From assembly GCF_022763245.1 (NCBI RefSeq), contig NZ_JALEGV010000014.1:186001-250000 (forward strand): DNA of 64,000 nucleotides. The letters are read 5' to 3'. A model generated the notes under the pieces. That model made no database searches. It saw only the letters and a program-made list of their open reading frames with translations, and had not been told where the DNA came from. Numbering within the stretch: the first letter of the stretch is position 1; every line of letters starts with the position of its first letter. The position numbers were made by a program, and so were the translations under genes. Of this stretch, positions 16,292-25,342 are shown piece after piece. This DNA is from Oricola sp. GTDB taxonomy: Bacteria; Pseudomonadota; Alphaproteobacteria; Rhizobiales; Rhizobiaceae.

Positions 16292-16780
16292 ATGGCGAAA
16301 TTTGCTGCAGGCGGCGGCGACGCGGGAGCGTCGCCCATACGGGTCTTCGACGGGACGCTGCGCAGTTTCGCCGGCTACAACATGAAGCGCGCCTTCAACC
16401 TCGTGCAGGCGGATCTGGCGCGCACGCTCGAACCGTTCGGCCTGCGGATGATGACCTTCACCGCCTTGGCGCTCATCGTCGACAACCCGGACATGAGCCA
16501 GTCGCAACTGGCCGGCGCGCTCGCCGTCGAGCGCTCCAATCTCGTCACCATCGTCGACGACCTGGAAAAACATGGCTGGATCACGCGCAATCCGGCGCCC
16601 AACGACCGCCGCAGCCATGCGCTGCGGGCGACGCCGGACGGAGAGTGCCTCTGCGAGAAGGCGGTGTCGGCCGTGGCCGCGCATGAAGCCAAGCTCCTCG
16701 GCGGGCTGCAGGCCAGCGAGGCGGCGGCGCTGATCTCCACGCTGCGCAAGATCGAACACAGCGCCACGGGCGACGCGTGA
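16292..16780 (+). CDS. MarR-family regulator of the CoA-ligase operon
   Basis: The 162-residue winged-helix protein has RMMTFTALALIVDNPDMSQSQLAGALAVERSNLVTIVDDLEKHGWI as its helix-turn-helix region, then the wing NDRRSHALRATPDG. MarR proteins next to feruloyl- or coumaroyl-CoA synthetase genes (FerR/CouR type) respond to the hydroxycinnamoyl-CoA product. Its stop overlaps the ligase start, so regulator and ligase are on one mRNA. A palindrome over its -35 box suggests autoregulation. The ligand is inferred from its neighbours only. Confidence 0.85.
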   Translation: MAKFAAGGGDAGASPIRVFDGTLRSFAGYNMKRAFNLVQADLARTLEPFGLRMMTFTALALIVDNPDMSQSQLAGALAVERSNLVTIVDDLEKHGWITRNPAPNDRRSHALRATPDGECLCEKAVSAVAAHEAKLLGGLQASEAAALISTLRKIEHSATGDA

Positions 16781-18600
16781 TGACCGGGGCGACGAAGTAT
16801 CAGCCGCATCGCGTCATCCGCGAGGACCGTCCGGACGGCACGATCCTCCTGACCGCCGACCACGCGCTCGGACCGACCGTCAGGACCACCGGCGACTGGC
16901 TGCACAGATGGGCGGCTGAGGCGCCGGACCGGGTCTTCCTGGCCGAACGGTCGGGGACGGGATGGCGCGAACAGAGCTATGCGGCGACGCTCGAACAGGT
17001 GCGCGCCCTTGCCGCGGCGCTTGTCGGCCGCGGGCTGACCGCGGAGACGCCGATCCTGATCATGTCGGCCAATGGCGTCGATCACGGGCTTCTGGCGCTG
17101 GCGGGGCAATATGCCGGCATTCCGGTCGTGCCGGTCGCCGAGCAATATGCGCTGATCCCCGGCGCGCATGACCGGCTGCGCCATGTCATCGACGTCGTGC
17201 GGCCGGGCCTCGCGTTTGCCGTCGACGCCGTGGAATATGCCGACGCGATCGAGCTGGACGAACTGGCCGACATCGAGGTCGTCGCCAGCCGGCCGGGCCT
17301 GTCGCGGGCGACGCCGCTGGAGGAGTTGCTGCGCGGCGACGCGGGCGTCGACATCGACGCCGCCCATGCAGCGGTCGGACCCGACAGCGTCGTGAAGATC
17401 CTGATGACGTCGGGATCGACGTCGCATCCGAAAGGCGTTCCGACGACGCATCGCATGATGTGCGTCAACCAGACCCAGATCGCCGACGCCCTGCCGTTCC
17501 TGCGCGAGCGGCCGCCGGTGATCGTCGATTGGCTGCCCTGGAACCACGTCTTCGGCGGCAGCCACAACTTCAACATGATGCTGGCCAATGGCGGCAGCCT
17601 CTATGTCGACGACGGCAAGCCGGTGAAGGGCCGTTTCGAGCGGACGCTGGAAAATCTCGCCACGGTGACCGGCACGCTCGCCTTCAACGTGCCGGTGGGC
17701 TTTTCCATGATGCTGGCCGCGCTGCGTGCCGACAGGGACCTGCGGCAGCGCTTCTTCTCCGACCTCGATCTCGTCTTCTACGCCGGCGCCTCGCTGCCGC
17801 AGGAGGTGTGGCAGGGCTTCGAGGAGATGGCGATGGAGGTGACCGGCTCGGTGCCGCTGATGACGTCGAGCTGGGGCCTGACCGAGACCGGGCCGGCCTG
17901 CCTGATGCAGCACGAGCCGACGTCGCGCTCGGGCATCGTCGGCGTGCCGCTGACGGGGGTGACGGCGAAGCTGATCCCCGACGACGAGATGCGCTGCGAG
18001 GTTCGCGTCAAGGGGCCGAACATCATGGCCGGCTATTTCGAGGACGAGGACAAGGCGCGCGAGAGCTTCGACGCGGAGGGCTATTTCATCACCGGCGACG
18101 CGATGCGGTTCGTCGATCCCGAGAGGCCGGAGAAGGGCCTGCGCTTCGACGGGCGCATTTCGGAGGACTTCAAGCTCCTGACGGGCACCTGGGTGCGCGC
18201 CGCCGCGCTGCGCCTCGACGTGCTCGCCTGCCTGGCGCCGCTGGCCGCCGACCTGGTGCTGACCGGCCATGACCGCGACGCGATCGGCGTGATGATCTTC
18301 GCCGACAGGCAGGCGCTCGGCGATGCCGGTTTCGCGCCCGGGGACGCCGACGGCGCGCTGGTCGACGAGGGGCTGAACGCGGAGATCGCCCGCCGCCTGG
18401 CCGACCATGCGGCGACGGCGACCGGCTCGTCGATCCGTGTCGCCCGCGCGCTCGTCGTCGCCGAACCGGCCTCGCTGGCCGAGGGCGAGATGACGGCCAA
18501 GGGCAATCTCAACCCGCGCAAGGTGCTGACGCGCCGCGCCGCGCTGCTCGAACGACTTTACGACGATGCCGACCCGGCGGTGATCCGGATCCGAGGATGA
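16780..18600 (+). CDS. Feruloyl-CoA synthase-like acyl-CoA ligase
   Basis: The 606-residue AMP-forming ligase has the ATP-binding P-loop MTSGSTSHPKGVPTTH at residues 209-224, the SSWGLTETGPAC adenine motif and the FITGDAMRF segment with its catalytic Asp. DWLPWNHVFGGSHNFN is characteristic of feruloyl-CoA synthases. It would activate a phenylpropenoic or similar aromatic acid with ATP and CoA in the cytoplasm. ATG 16780 shares a base with the MarR stop; GTG 16777 is also possible. The acyl-CoA dehydrogenase follows after 4 bp. No enoyl-CoA hydratase/lyase or vanillin dehydrogenase is nearby, so the exact substrate is open. Confidence 0.82.
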   Translation: MTGATKYQPHRVIREDRPDGTILLTADHALGPTVRTTGDWLHRWAAEAPDRVFLAERSGTGWREQSYAATLEQVRALAAALVGRGLTAETPILIMSANGVDHGLLALAGQYAGIPVVPVAEQYALIPGAHDRLRHVIDVVRPGLAFAVDAVEYADAIELDELADIEVVASRPGLSRATPLEELLRGDAGVDIDAAHAAVGPDSVVKILMTSGSTSHPKGVPTTHRMMCVNQTQIADALPFLRERPPVIVDWLPWNHVFGGSHNFNMMLANGGSLYVDDGKPVKGRFERTLENLATVTGTLAFNVPVGFSMMLAALRADRDLRQRFFSDLDLVFYAGASLPQEVWQGFEEMAMEVTGSVPLMTSSWGLTETGPACLMQHEPTSRSGIVGVPLTGVTAKLIPDDEMRCEVRVKGPNIMAGYFEDEDKARESFDAEGYFITGDAMRFVDPERPEKGLRFDGRISEDFKLLTGTWVRAAALRLDVLACLAPLAADLVLTGHDRDAIGVMIFADRQALGDAGFAPGDADGALVDEGLNAEIARRLADHAATATGSSIRVARALVVAEPASLAEGEMTAKGNLNPRKVLTRRAALLERLYDDADPAVIRIRG

Positions 18601-18604
18601 CACG

Positions 18605-20209
18605 ATGAAACCTTTTGCGGCGCCGCTCGCCGATATCCTGTTTTCGATCAACGACATCGCCGAGGCGCGCCGGATCCCGGACTGGGACGCGGATTTCGCC
18701 GGCGAGATCGCCGGCCATTTCGCGGCCTTCGCCGAGGGCGAGATCGCGCCGCTGGACGAGCCGGGCGACATGGAGGGCGCGCGGCTGGAAAACGGCCGCG
18801 TGCGACTGCCGGAGGGCTTCAAGCGCGTCTTCGACGCCTATGTCGAGCAGGGCTGGCCGGGCCTGACCGCGCCCGAGGCATTCGGCGGCCAGGCGATGGG
18901 CGGGGCGGTGGCCGCGCTCGTCAGCGAAATCTTCTCCGGCGCCTGCCATTCGATGCAGATGGTGGCCGGGCTGGGGCCGGGCGCGATCCGCACCGTGCTG
19001 GCGTTCGGAACCGACGACCAGAAGGCGCGGATGATCCCGCCGCTCGCGTCGGGCGAATGGCTGGCGACGATGTGCCTGACCGAGCCGGGCGCCGGCTCCG
19101 ACCTGGCGCGCATCCGCTGCCGGGCGACCGAGGCGGGTGACGGCTGGCGCATCGACGGCGAGAAGATCTTCATCTCCGGCGGCGACCAGGACGCCAGCGA
19201 GGGCATCCTGCACCTGGTCCTGGCGCGCACCTCCGACGAGGGGATCCGGGGGCTGTCGCTGTTCCTGTGCCGCTCGCACAAGGAGGACGGGACGCGCAAC
19301 GGCGTCACGGTGGCGCGCATCGAGGAGAAGATGGGGCTGCACGCCTCGCCGACCTGCCAGATGGTGTTCGACGGCGCGGAAGCCGAACTGATCGGCCGGC
19401 CCGGCGAGGGGTTGAAGGCGATGTTCACGCTGATGAACCACGCCCGTCTCGACGTGTCCTTGCAGGGTGTCGCGCATGCGTCGCGGGCCTGCGACATCGC
19501 GCGGTCCTATGCGGCCGAGCGGGTGCAGGGGCGCGGGCCCGACGGCGCGGCGGCGACGCTCGACCAGCACGCCGATGTGCGCCGCATGCTCGACGAGATG
19601 GATTCGCTGGCGCTCGGCAGCCGCGCCATCGCGCATCTGGCGCTGGTGTTCCTGGAAACCGGCGACAAGCCGGACCTTGTCGAGTTCCTGACCCCGGTCG
19701 CCAAGGTGTTCTGCAGCGAGGCCGGCATGCGCGCCGCCGAACTGGGCACGCAGATCCTCGGCGGCTACGGCTTCCTGCGCGAATACCGGGTCGAGCAGAC
19801 CTATCGCGACGCCCGCATCACCGCGATCTACGAGGGCGCGAACGGCATCCACGCCGGCGCGTTGGCGAGCCGCGGGCTGCGCGTCGGCGAAGGCGCCGCG
19901 CAATTCGCCGACCTGATCAGGGGGCTTGGCGAGGAAACCGGGCAAGACGCGGTGACCAAGGCCGCAGCGCTCTGGGCGGAAGCCCGGGACATCGTCGCGG
20001 CTTCGGGCGACAGCGCCGTGCTCGCGCATGATTTCATGCAACTGACCGGCGCGGTGCTGTTTCTCGCGGTCTGGGCGCGCATCGGCGCCCGCGCCGAGGC
20101 CGCGCCCGAGCCGGAGCGTTACGCCCGCGTGGCGCGCTTCGTCCTGCGGCGCGTGCCCTTCGAGATCATGGCGGCGCATGGCCGCCTGACGGCGGAGGCG
20201 ACCGCCTAG
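18605..20209 (+). CDS. Acyl-CoA dehydrogenase
   Basis: This 534-residue flavoprotein has CLTEPGAGSDLARIRCRATE (FAD/substrate loop), an ISGGDQD segment, GTQILGGYGFLREYRVEQ and IYEGANGIHA with the likely catalytic base Glu410. It is longer than ordinary acyl-CoA dehydrogenases (about 380), with an extended N-terminus and a C-terminal helical part seen in the AidB/FadE-like 530-600-residue group. It would introduce a trans double bond into an acyl-CoA, passing electrons to ETF. It forms an operon with the CoA ligase, which fits beta-oxidation of an activated side chain. Confidence 0.88.
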   Translation: MKPFAAPLADILFSINDIAEARRIPDWDADFAGEIAGHFAAFAEGEIAPLDEPGDMEGARLENGRVRLPEGFKRVFDAYVEQGWPGLTAPEAFGGQAMGGAVAALVSEIFSGACHSMQMVAGLGPGAIRTVLAFGTDDQKARMIPPLASGEWLATMCLTEPGAGSDLARIRCRATEAGDGWRIDGEKIFISGGDQDASEGILHLVLARTSDEGIRGLSLFLCRSHKEDGTRNGVTVARIEEKMGLHASPTCQMVFDGAEAELIGRPGEGLKAMFTLMNHARLDVSLQGVAHASRACDIARSYAAERVQGRGPDGAAATLDQHADVRRMLDEMDSLALGSRAIAHLALVFLETGDKPDLVEFLTPVAKVFCSEAGMRAAELGTQILGGYGFLREYRVEQTYRDARITAIYEGANGIHAGALASRGLRVGEGAAQFADLIRGLGEETGQDAVTKAAALWAEARDIVAASGDSAVLAHDFMQLTGAVLFLAVWARIGARAEAAPEPERYARVARFVLRRVPFEIMAAHGRLTAEATA

Positions 20210-20309
20210 GCCGCGCTTCGAACCGGGCGGCAGCGGGTTACGTTGCGCTGCACAAAAATTGACGGTAAGAATCTCGTCTGACGTCAACGCCAGATCGGGG
20301 TCCTCTGCC

Positions 20310-23300
20310 TTGGCCATCAAGAAAATTCTCGTCGCCAACCGGTCCGAAATCGCCATCCGCGTCTTCCGGGCGGCCAATGAGCTGGGGATCAAGACGGTCG
20401 CCATCTGGGCCGAGGAAGACAAGCTCGCGCTGCACCGCTTCAAGGCGGACGAGAGCTACCAGGTCGGTCGCGGGCCGCATCTCGACCGCGATCTGGGCCC
20501 CATCGAAAGCTACCTGTCGATCGAGGAAGTGCTGCGCGTGGCGCGCATTTCCGGCGCCGACGCGATCCATCCGGGCTACGGCCTGTTGTCGGAAAGCCCG
20601 GAATTCGTCGAGGCCTGCGAGGCGGCCGGGGTCACGTTCATCGGCCCGAAACCGGAAACGATGCGGTCGCTCGGCAACAAGGTGGCGGCGCGCAACCTCG
20701 CCATTTCGGCCGGCGTTCCGGTGGTTCCGGCGACCGACCCGCTGCCCGACGACATGGACACCGTGAAGGCGATGGCCGCCGAGATCGGCTATCCCGTCAT
20801 GCTCAAGGCCTCCTGGGGCGGCGGCGGGCGCGGCATGCGCGCGATCCGCTCCGAAGCCGACATCGAGCGCGAGGTCCTGGAAGCCAAGCGCGAGGCCCGC
20901 GCGGCCTTCGGCAAGGACGAGGTCTATCTGGAGAAGCTGGTCGAGAGGGCCCGCCATGTGGAAAGCCAGATCCTCGGCGACACGCATGGCAATGCGGTGC
21001 ACCTGTTCGAGCGCGACTGCTCCATCCAGCGCCGCAACCAGAAGGTCGTGGAGCGGGCGCCGGCACCCTATCTGAGCGCCGAGCAGCGTGCCGAACTGGC
21101 CGAATACTCGCTGCGCATCGCCAATGCGACGAATTATTTCGGCGCCGGCACGGTCGAGTATCTGATGGATGCCGACACCGGGAAATTCTACTTCATCGAG
21201 GTCAATCCGCGCATCCAGGTCGAGCACACCGTGACCGAGGAGGTCACCGGCATCGACATCGTCAAGGCGCAGATCCACATCCTCGACGGTTTCGCCATCG
21301 GGACGCCGGAATCGGGCGTGCCGAAGCAGGAGGACATCCGGCTGAACGGCCACGCGCTGCAGTGCCGTATCACCACCGAGGACCCCGAGCAGAACTTCAT
21401 CCCCGATTACGGGCGCATCACCGCCTATCGCGGCGCGACCGGCTTCGGCATCCGCCTCGACGGCGGCACGGCCTATTCGGGCGCGGTGATCACGCGTTTC
21501 TACGATCCGCTCCTGGAAAAGGTGACGGCGTGGGCGCCGACGCCGGAAGAAGTCATCACCCGCATGGACCGCGCGCTGCGCGAATTCCGCATCCGCGGCG
21601 TGGCGACCAACCTGACCTTCCTCGAGGCGATCATCGGCCACGAGAAATTCCGCGACAACAGCTACACGACGAAGTTCATCGACACGACGCCGGAACTGTT
21701 CGCGCAGGTGAAGCGCCAGGACCGGGCGACCAAGCTTCTGACCTATCTCGCCGACGTCACCGTCAACGGCCATCCCGAGACGAAGGGGCGGCCGAAGCCG
21801 CCGGCGGACGCCGCGCCGCCGATCGTGCCGTGGCCGGGCATTCCGATCCCGGAGGGCGGCACCAAGCGCAAGCTGGACGAGCTGGGGCCGGAAGGCTTCG
21901 CGAAATGGCTCCGCGCCGAGAAACAGGTCTATCTGACCGACACCACGATGCGCGACGGTCACCAGAGCCTTCTGGCGACGCGCATGCGCACCGACGACAT
22001 CGTCAAGATCGCCGGTTGCTACGCCCGTGTCCTGCCGGAGCTGCTGTCGCTGGAATGCTGGGGCGGCGCGACCTTCGACGTGGCCATGCGGTTCCTGACC
22101 GAGGATCCGTGGGAGCGGCTTTCGAAGATCCGCGAGCAGGTGCCGAACCTGCTGTTGCAGATGCTGCTGCGCGGCGCAAACGGCGTCGGCTACACCAACT
22201 ATCCCGACAATGTCGTCAAGCATTTCGTCCGCCAGGCGGCGGCCGGCGGCATCGACCTGTTCCGCGTCTTCGACTGCCTGAACTGGGTCGACAACATGCG
22301 CGTCTCGATGGACGCGGTCGCCGAGGAGAACAAGATCTGCGAGGCGACGATCTGTTACACCGGCGACCTCCTCAATTCGGCGCGCCCGAAATACGACCTG
22401 AAATATTATGTCGACCTGGCCGGCGAACTGGAAAAGGCCGGCGCGCACATGCTGGCCGTCAAGGACATGGCCGGCCTTTTGAAGCCGGCCGCGGCGCGGC
22501 AGCTCTTCAAGGCGCTGCGCGAGGCGACCGACCTGCCGATCCACTTCCACACGCATGACACGTCCGGCATTTCTGCGGCGACGGTTCTGGCGGCCGTCGA
22601 GAGCGGCGTCGACGCGGTCGATGCCGCGATGGACGCGCTGTCGGGCAACACGTCCCAGCCTTGTCTCGGGTCCATCGTCGAGGCGCTGAGCGGATCGGAA
22701 CGCGATCCGGGGCTCGATTCGGAGTGGATCCGCCGGATCTCCTTCTACTGGGAGGCCGTGCGCACCCAGTATGCCGCCTTCGAGAGCGACCTGAAGGGGC
22801 CGGCCTCCGAGGTCTACCTGCACGAGATGCCGGGCGGCCAGTTCACCAATCTGAAGGAACAGGCCCGCTCGCTGGGGCTGGAAACTCGCTGGCACGAGGT
22901 GGCGCGCGCCTATCACGACGTCAACATGATGTTCGGCGACATCGTCAAGGTGACGCCGTCGTCGAAGGTCGTCGGCGACATGGCGCTGATGATGGTCAGC
23001 CAGGACATGACCGTGGAAGACGTGAAGGATCCGGACAAGGACATCGCCTTCCCCGATTCCGTCGTCTCGATGATGCGCGGCGATCTCGGTCAGCCGCCGA
23101 GCGGATGGCCGGAAGCCATCCAGGCCAAGGTGCTGAAGGGCGAGAAGCCCTACACCGACGTTCCCGGTTCGCTGTTGCCGCCGGCCGATCTCGACGCGAT
23201 GCGCAAGGAGATCGAGGAGAAGCTGGAACGCGGGATCACCGAGTTCGAGTTCGCCTCCTACCTGATGTATCCGAAGGTGTTCACCGATTTCGCCAATGCG

Positions 23301-23771
23301 CAGGCCATGTACGGCCCGGTCTCTTCGCTGCCGACGCCGGTCTATTTCTACGGGCTGAGCCAGGAAGCGGAGGTGCATGCCGAGATCGAGAAGGGCAAGA
23401 CGCTGGTCGTGCGCTGCCTTGCCGTCGGCGACATCGACGAAAAGGGCATGGTCACCGTGTTCTTCGAACTGAACGGCCAGCCGCGGCGGATCAAGGTTCC
23501 CGACCGGGCGCATGGCGCGAGCGGCGCAGCCGTCCGGCGCAAGGCCGAACCCGGCAACGAGGCACATGTCGGCGCGCCGATGCCGGGCGTGATCTCGACC
23601 ATCGCCGTTTCCGCCGGTCAGGAGATCAAGGCGGGCGACGTGCTGGTCTCGATCGAGGCGATGAAGATGGAAACCGCGATCCACGCCGAGCGCGACGGCA
23701 CCGTCGCCGAAGTGCTGGTCAAGGCCGGCGACCAGATCGACGCCAAGGACCTGCTGGTCGTCTACAGCTGA
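20310..23771 (+). CDS. pyc: Pyruvate carboxylase
   Basis: The 1,153-residue protein carries all three domains of the single-chain enzyme: an N-terminal biotin carboxylase (KKILVANRSEIAIRVFRAANE, ATP loop KASWGGGGRGMR, EVNPRIQVEHTVTEE), a central carboxyltransferase (TTMRDGHQSLLATRMRT, FRVFDCLNW), and a C-terminal biotin carrier with Lys1119 in EAMKMETA. It makes oxaloacetate from pyruvate, bicarbonate and ATP to refill the TCA cycle. I chose TTG 20310 (start of MAIKKILVANR) because rhizobial enzymes begin there and have about 1,154 residues; TTG 20259 would add 17 residues. A bidirectional terminator follows. Confidence 0.97.
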   Translation: MAIKKILVANRSEIAIRVFRAANELGIKTVAIWAEEDKLALHRFKADESYQVGRGPHLDRDLGPIESYLSIEEVLRVARISGADAIHPGYGLLSESPEFVEACEAAGVTFIGPKPETMRSLGNKVAARNLAISAGVPVVPATDPLPDDMDTVKAMAAEIGYPVMLKASWGGGGRGMRAIRSEADIEREVLEAKREARAAFGKDEVYLEKLVERARHVESQILGDTHGNAVHLFERDCSIQRRNQKVVERAPAPYLSAEQRAELAEYSLRIANATNYFGAGTVEYLMDADTGKFYFIEVNPRIQVEHTVTEEVTGIDIVKAQIHILDGFAIGTPESGVPKQEDIRLNGHALQCRITTEDPEQNFIPDYGRITAYRGATGFGIRLDGGTAYSGAVITRFYDPLLEKVTAWAPTPEEVITRMDRALREFRIRGVATNLTFLEAIIGHEKFRDNSYTTKFIDTTPELFAQVKRQDRATKLLTYLADVTVNGHPETKGRPKPPADAAPPIVPWPGIPIPEGGTKRKLDELGPEGFAKWLRAEKQVYLTDTTMRDGHQSLLATRMRTDDIVKIAGCYARVLPELLSLECWGGATFDVAMRFLTEDPWERLSKIREQVPNLLLQMLLRGANGVGYTNYPDNVVKHFVRQAAAGGIDLFRVFDCLNWVDNMRVSMDAVAEENKICEATICYTGDLLNSARPKYDLKYYVDLAGELEKAGAHMLAVKDMAGLLKPAAARQLFKALREATDLPIHFHTHDTSGISAATVLAAVESGVDAVDAAMDALSGNTSQPCLGSIVEALSGSERDPGLDSEWIRRISFYWEAVRTQYAAFESDLKGPASEVYLHEMPGGQFTNLKEQARSLGLETRWHEVARAYHDVNMMFGDIVKVTPSSKVVGDMALMMVSQDMTVEDVKDPDKDIAFPDSVVSMMRGDLGQPPSGWPEAIQAKVLKGEKPYTDVPGSLLPPADLDAMRKEIEEKLERGITEFEFASYLMYPKVFTDFANAQAMYGPVSSLPTPVYFYGLSQEAEVHAEIEKGKTLVVRCLAVGDIDEKGMVTVFFELNGQPRRIKVPDRAHGASGAAVRRKAEPGNEAHVGAPMPGVISTIAVSAGQEIKAGDVLVSIEAMKMETAIHAERDGTVAEVLVKAGDQIDAKDLLVVYS

Positions 23772-23830
23772 GCCGGGACCGTTGCCGGCCCTCGCAGGGC
23801 GGCGGCGCGGTCCGAAAGACAGTCCGAAAA

Positions 23831-23868
23831 CGAAAACGGCCGCCCGGGTTTCCGGGCGGCCGTTTTCG
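23831..23868. terminator. Bidirectional terminator between pyc and the DUF3309 gene
   Basis: CGAAAACGGCCGCCCGG (23831-23847) pairs perfectly over 17 bp with 23852-23868 across loop GTTT. The A/T run at the stem base gives a T-tract on either strand. It lies between converging genes and can end both transcripts. Confidence 0.85.
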
Positions 23869-23883
23869 TTGGCTTTCCTGCCG

Positions 23884-24033
23884 TCAGATCTGACCCAGGG
23901 CCATCAGGATCACGACGATCACGAGGATCGTGCCGACGATGCCGAGGGGGGCGTTGCCGAAGCGGGCGCGCGTCGGGATGGCGCCGATCAGAAGCAGGAC
24001 CAGGATGATGAGCAGAATTGTGCCGAGGGTCAT
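23884..24033 (-). CDS. DUF3309 family small membrane protein
   Basis: The 49-residue peptide starts MTLGTILLIILVLLLIGAIP and ends GTILVIVVILMALGQI, with two hydrophobic segments around a short TRARFGNAPLG turn. This is the size and shape of the DUF3309 family, found widely in Proteobacteria with no known role. An AAAGG Shine-Dalgarno lies just upstream of the ATG (on the minus strand). It is a single gene ending at the shared terminator. Confidence 0.8.
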   Translation of the reverse strand: MTLGTILLIILVLLLIGAIPTRARFGNAPLGIVGTILVIVVILMALGQI

Positions 24034-24130
24034 TGATATGCCTTTCGCTTGTCAGTGACCCGTCAACGCGGAGCGGCGGAATCGGTTCCGTCCGCGATCC
24101 CGACGGTGTTTGCCCTTGATTCCGTGATTG

Positions 24131-24150
24131 TGCATGTTTATGCATGTTTC
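24131..24150. repeat. Tandem 10-bp repeat upstream of the DeoR gene
   Basis: TGCATGTTTA (24131-24140) is followed at once by TGCATGTTTC (24141-24150). The pair lies 27 bp before the DeoR start. DeoR-family repressors often bind tandem direct repeats at their own promoter, so this is a likely operator. One helical turn separates the copies. Confidence 0.5.
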
Positions 24151-24176
24151 TTCCGAAATGTAGAGGAAGACCCGCC

Positions 24177-24953
24177 ATGGACCTGCTGCCGGGCGAGCGC
24201 CAGGACCTGATCATGAGCCGGCTGGACAGTGCCGGCCGGGTGATCTCGGCCGACCTGGCGGGCGAGTTCGGCATCTCCGAAGACACGGTGCGGCGGGATC
24301 TCCGGGAAATGGCGGCGCGCGGCCTGTGCGTGCGCGTCTATGGCGGCGCGCTGCCGGTCGGCGAAAAGCCGGGCACGCTGACGCAACGCTCGATGGAAGC
24401 CGTGGAGCCGAAGGCCGCGCTGGCGCGCGCCGTGATCCCGTGGATCGGCGCGGGCGCGACGGTCTTCCTCGACGCGGCCTCCACCAATCTCGCGATCGCG
24501 CAGGCCCTGCCGGCCGATCTTGCGGTCACATGCATCACCAACGCGCCTCAGATCGCGGCGACGCTCGCGGCGCGCGGCGTCGGCGAACTCGTCGTGATCG
24601 GCGGACCCATCGACGCCCATGTCGGCGCGTCGATCGGCGCGCAGGCGGTGCGCGAGGCCGAACGCCTTCGCCCCGACATCTGCATTATCGGCGCCTGCGG
24701 CGTCGATGCCGAGGCGGGGATCTCGGCGTTCGACGCCGACGACGCGGCGTTCAAGCGGATGATCGCGGCGAGAAGCGGCGTGACGGTCGCGCCGGTGACC
24801 AACGCCAAGCTCGGCAAGGTCGCGCCCTTCGGCGTGCTTCCGGTCAAGGAGTGCTCCGTCGTCATCGTCGAGCACGACGCGCCCGAGGATGCGGTTGCGG
24901 CCTGCGAGGCGGCGGGTGCGACGATCCAGCGGGCGGAGGCACGCGCGCGATGA
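24177..24953 (+). CDS. DeoR-family transcriptional regulator
   Basis: The 258-residue protein has the DeoR N-terminal helix-turn-helix (GERQDLIMSRLDSAGRVISADLAGEFGISEDTVRRDLREM) and a C-terminal sugar-phosphate-sensing domain with GATVFLDAASTNLAIAQAL and ICIIGACGVDAEAGISAF, related to ribose-5-phosphate isomerase. It probably represses its own operon until a phosphorylated sugar or similar effector binds. ATG 24177 follows AGAGGAAGA; a longer frame from 24144 would include the upstream operator. It overlaps the VOC gene by 4 nt. Confidence 0.9.
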   Translation: MDLLPGERQDLIMSRLDSAGRVISADLAGEFGISEDTVRRDLREMAARGLCVRVYGGALPVGEKPGTLTQRSMEAVEPKAALARAVIPWIGAGATVFLDAASTNLAIAQALPADLAVTCITNAPQIAATLAARGVGELVVIGGPIDAHVGASIGAQAVREAERLRPDICIIGACGVDAEAGISAFDADDAAFKRMIAARSGVTVAPVTNAKLGKVAPFGVLPVKECSVVIVEHDAPEDAVAACEAAGATIQRAEARAR

Positions 24954-25330
24954 GGATCCACCACGTCGCGCTGTGGACCGCCGATCTCGATCGCGCGGTC
25001 GCCTTCTGGAAGGGCCTGTTCGGCATCGATGCCGGAGACCTCTACGAGAGCGCGCGCAGACCCGGCTTCACGTCGCGATTTCTTGCCCTTGCGCCGGACC
25101 AGTCCATCGAGATCATGCAGGCGCCGTGGCTGGAGGCGGCTTGCGCCGGGGAGCGTGTCGGCTATGCGCATGTCGCGCTTTCGGCCGGATCGCCGGAAGC
25201 GGTGGACGCGCTCGCGGACAGGGCCCGGCAGGCCGGGTGCCTGAACGCGGCGCCGCGCTGGACGGGTGACGGGTTTTACGAGGCGGTTGTGGTCGATCCC
25301 GACGGCAACCTGATCGAAGTGACGGCATAG
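24950..25330 (+). CDS. VOC-superfamily (glyoxalase/bleomycin-resistance) protein
   Basis: This 126-residue protein has the two beta-alpha-beta-beta-beta modules of the VOC fold: RIHHVALWTADLDRAVAFWKGLFG at the N-terminus and YEAVVVDPDGNLIEVTA at the C-terminus, with metal-ligand-like His5, Glu54 region and Glu near the end. It resembles lactoylglutathione-lyase-like proteins but lacks enough signature to name a substrate. It starts within the DeoR stop codon and lies 12 bp before an MFS gene, so the three form an operon. Confidence 0.75.
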   Translation: MRIHHVALWTADLDRAVAFWKGLFGIDAGDLYESARRPGFTSRFLALAPDQSIEIMQAPWLEAACAGERVGYAHVALSAGSPEAVDALADRARQAGCLNAAPRWTGDGFYEAVVVDPDGNLIEVTA

Positions 25331-25342
25331 GACGGGGACGAG

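Noticed and set aside
16375-20443. Two long minus-strand frames opposite the CoA ligase and acyl-CoA dehydrogenase
   Set aside because: They are antisense shadows; the + strand genes have clear catalytic motifs.
20238-23684. 1,148-residue open frame on the minus strand opposite pyruvate carboxylase
   Set aside because: It mirrors the real gene and has no recognisable domain or ribosome-binding site.
23782-24036. 84-residue + strand frame after pyc
   Set aside because: It overlaps the terminator and the DUF3309 gene on the opposite strand, and its composition is that of a shadow.
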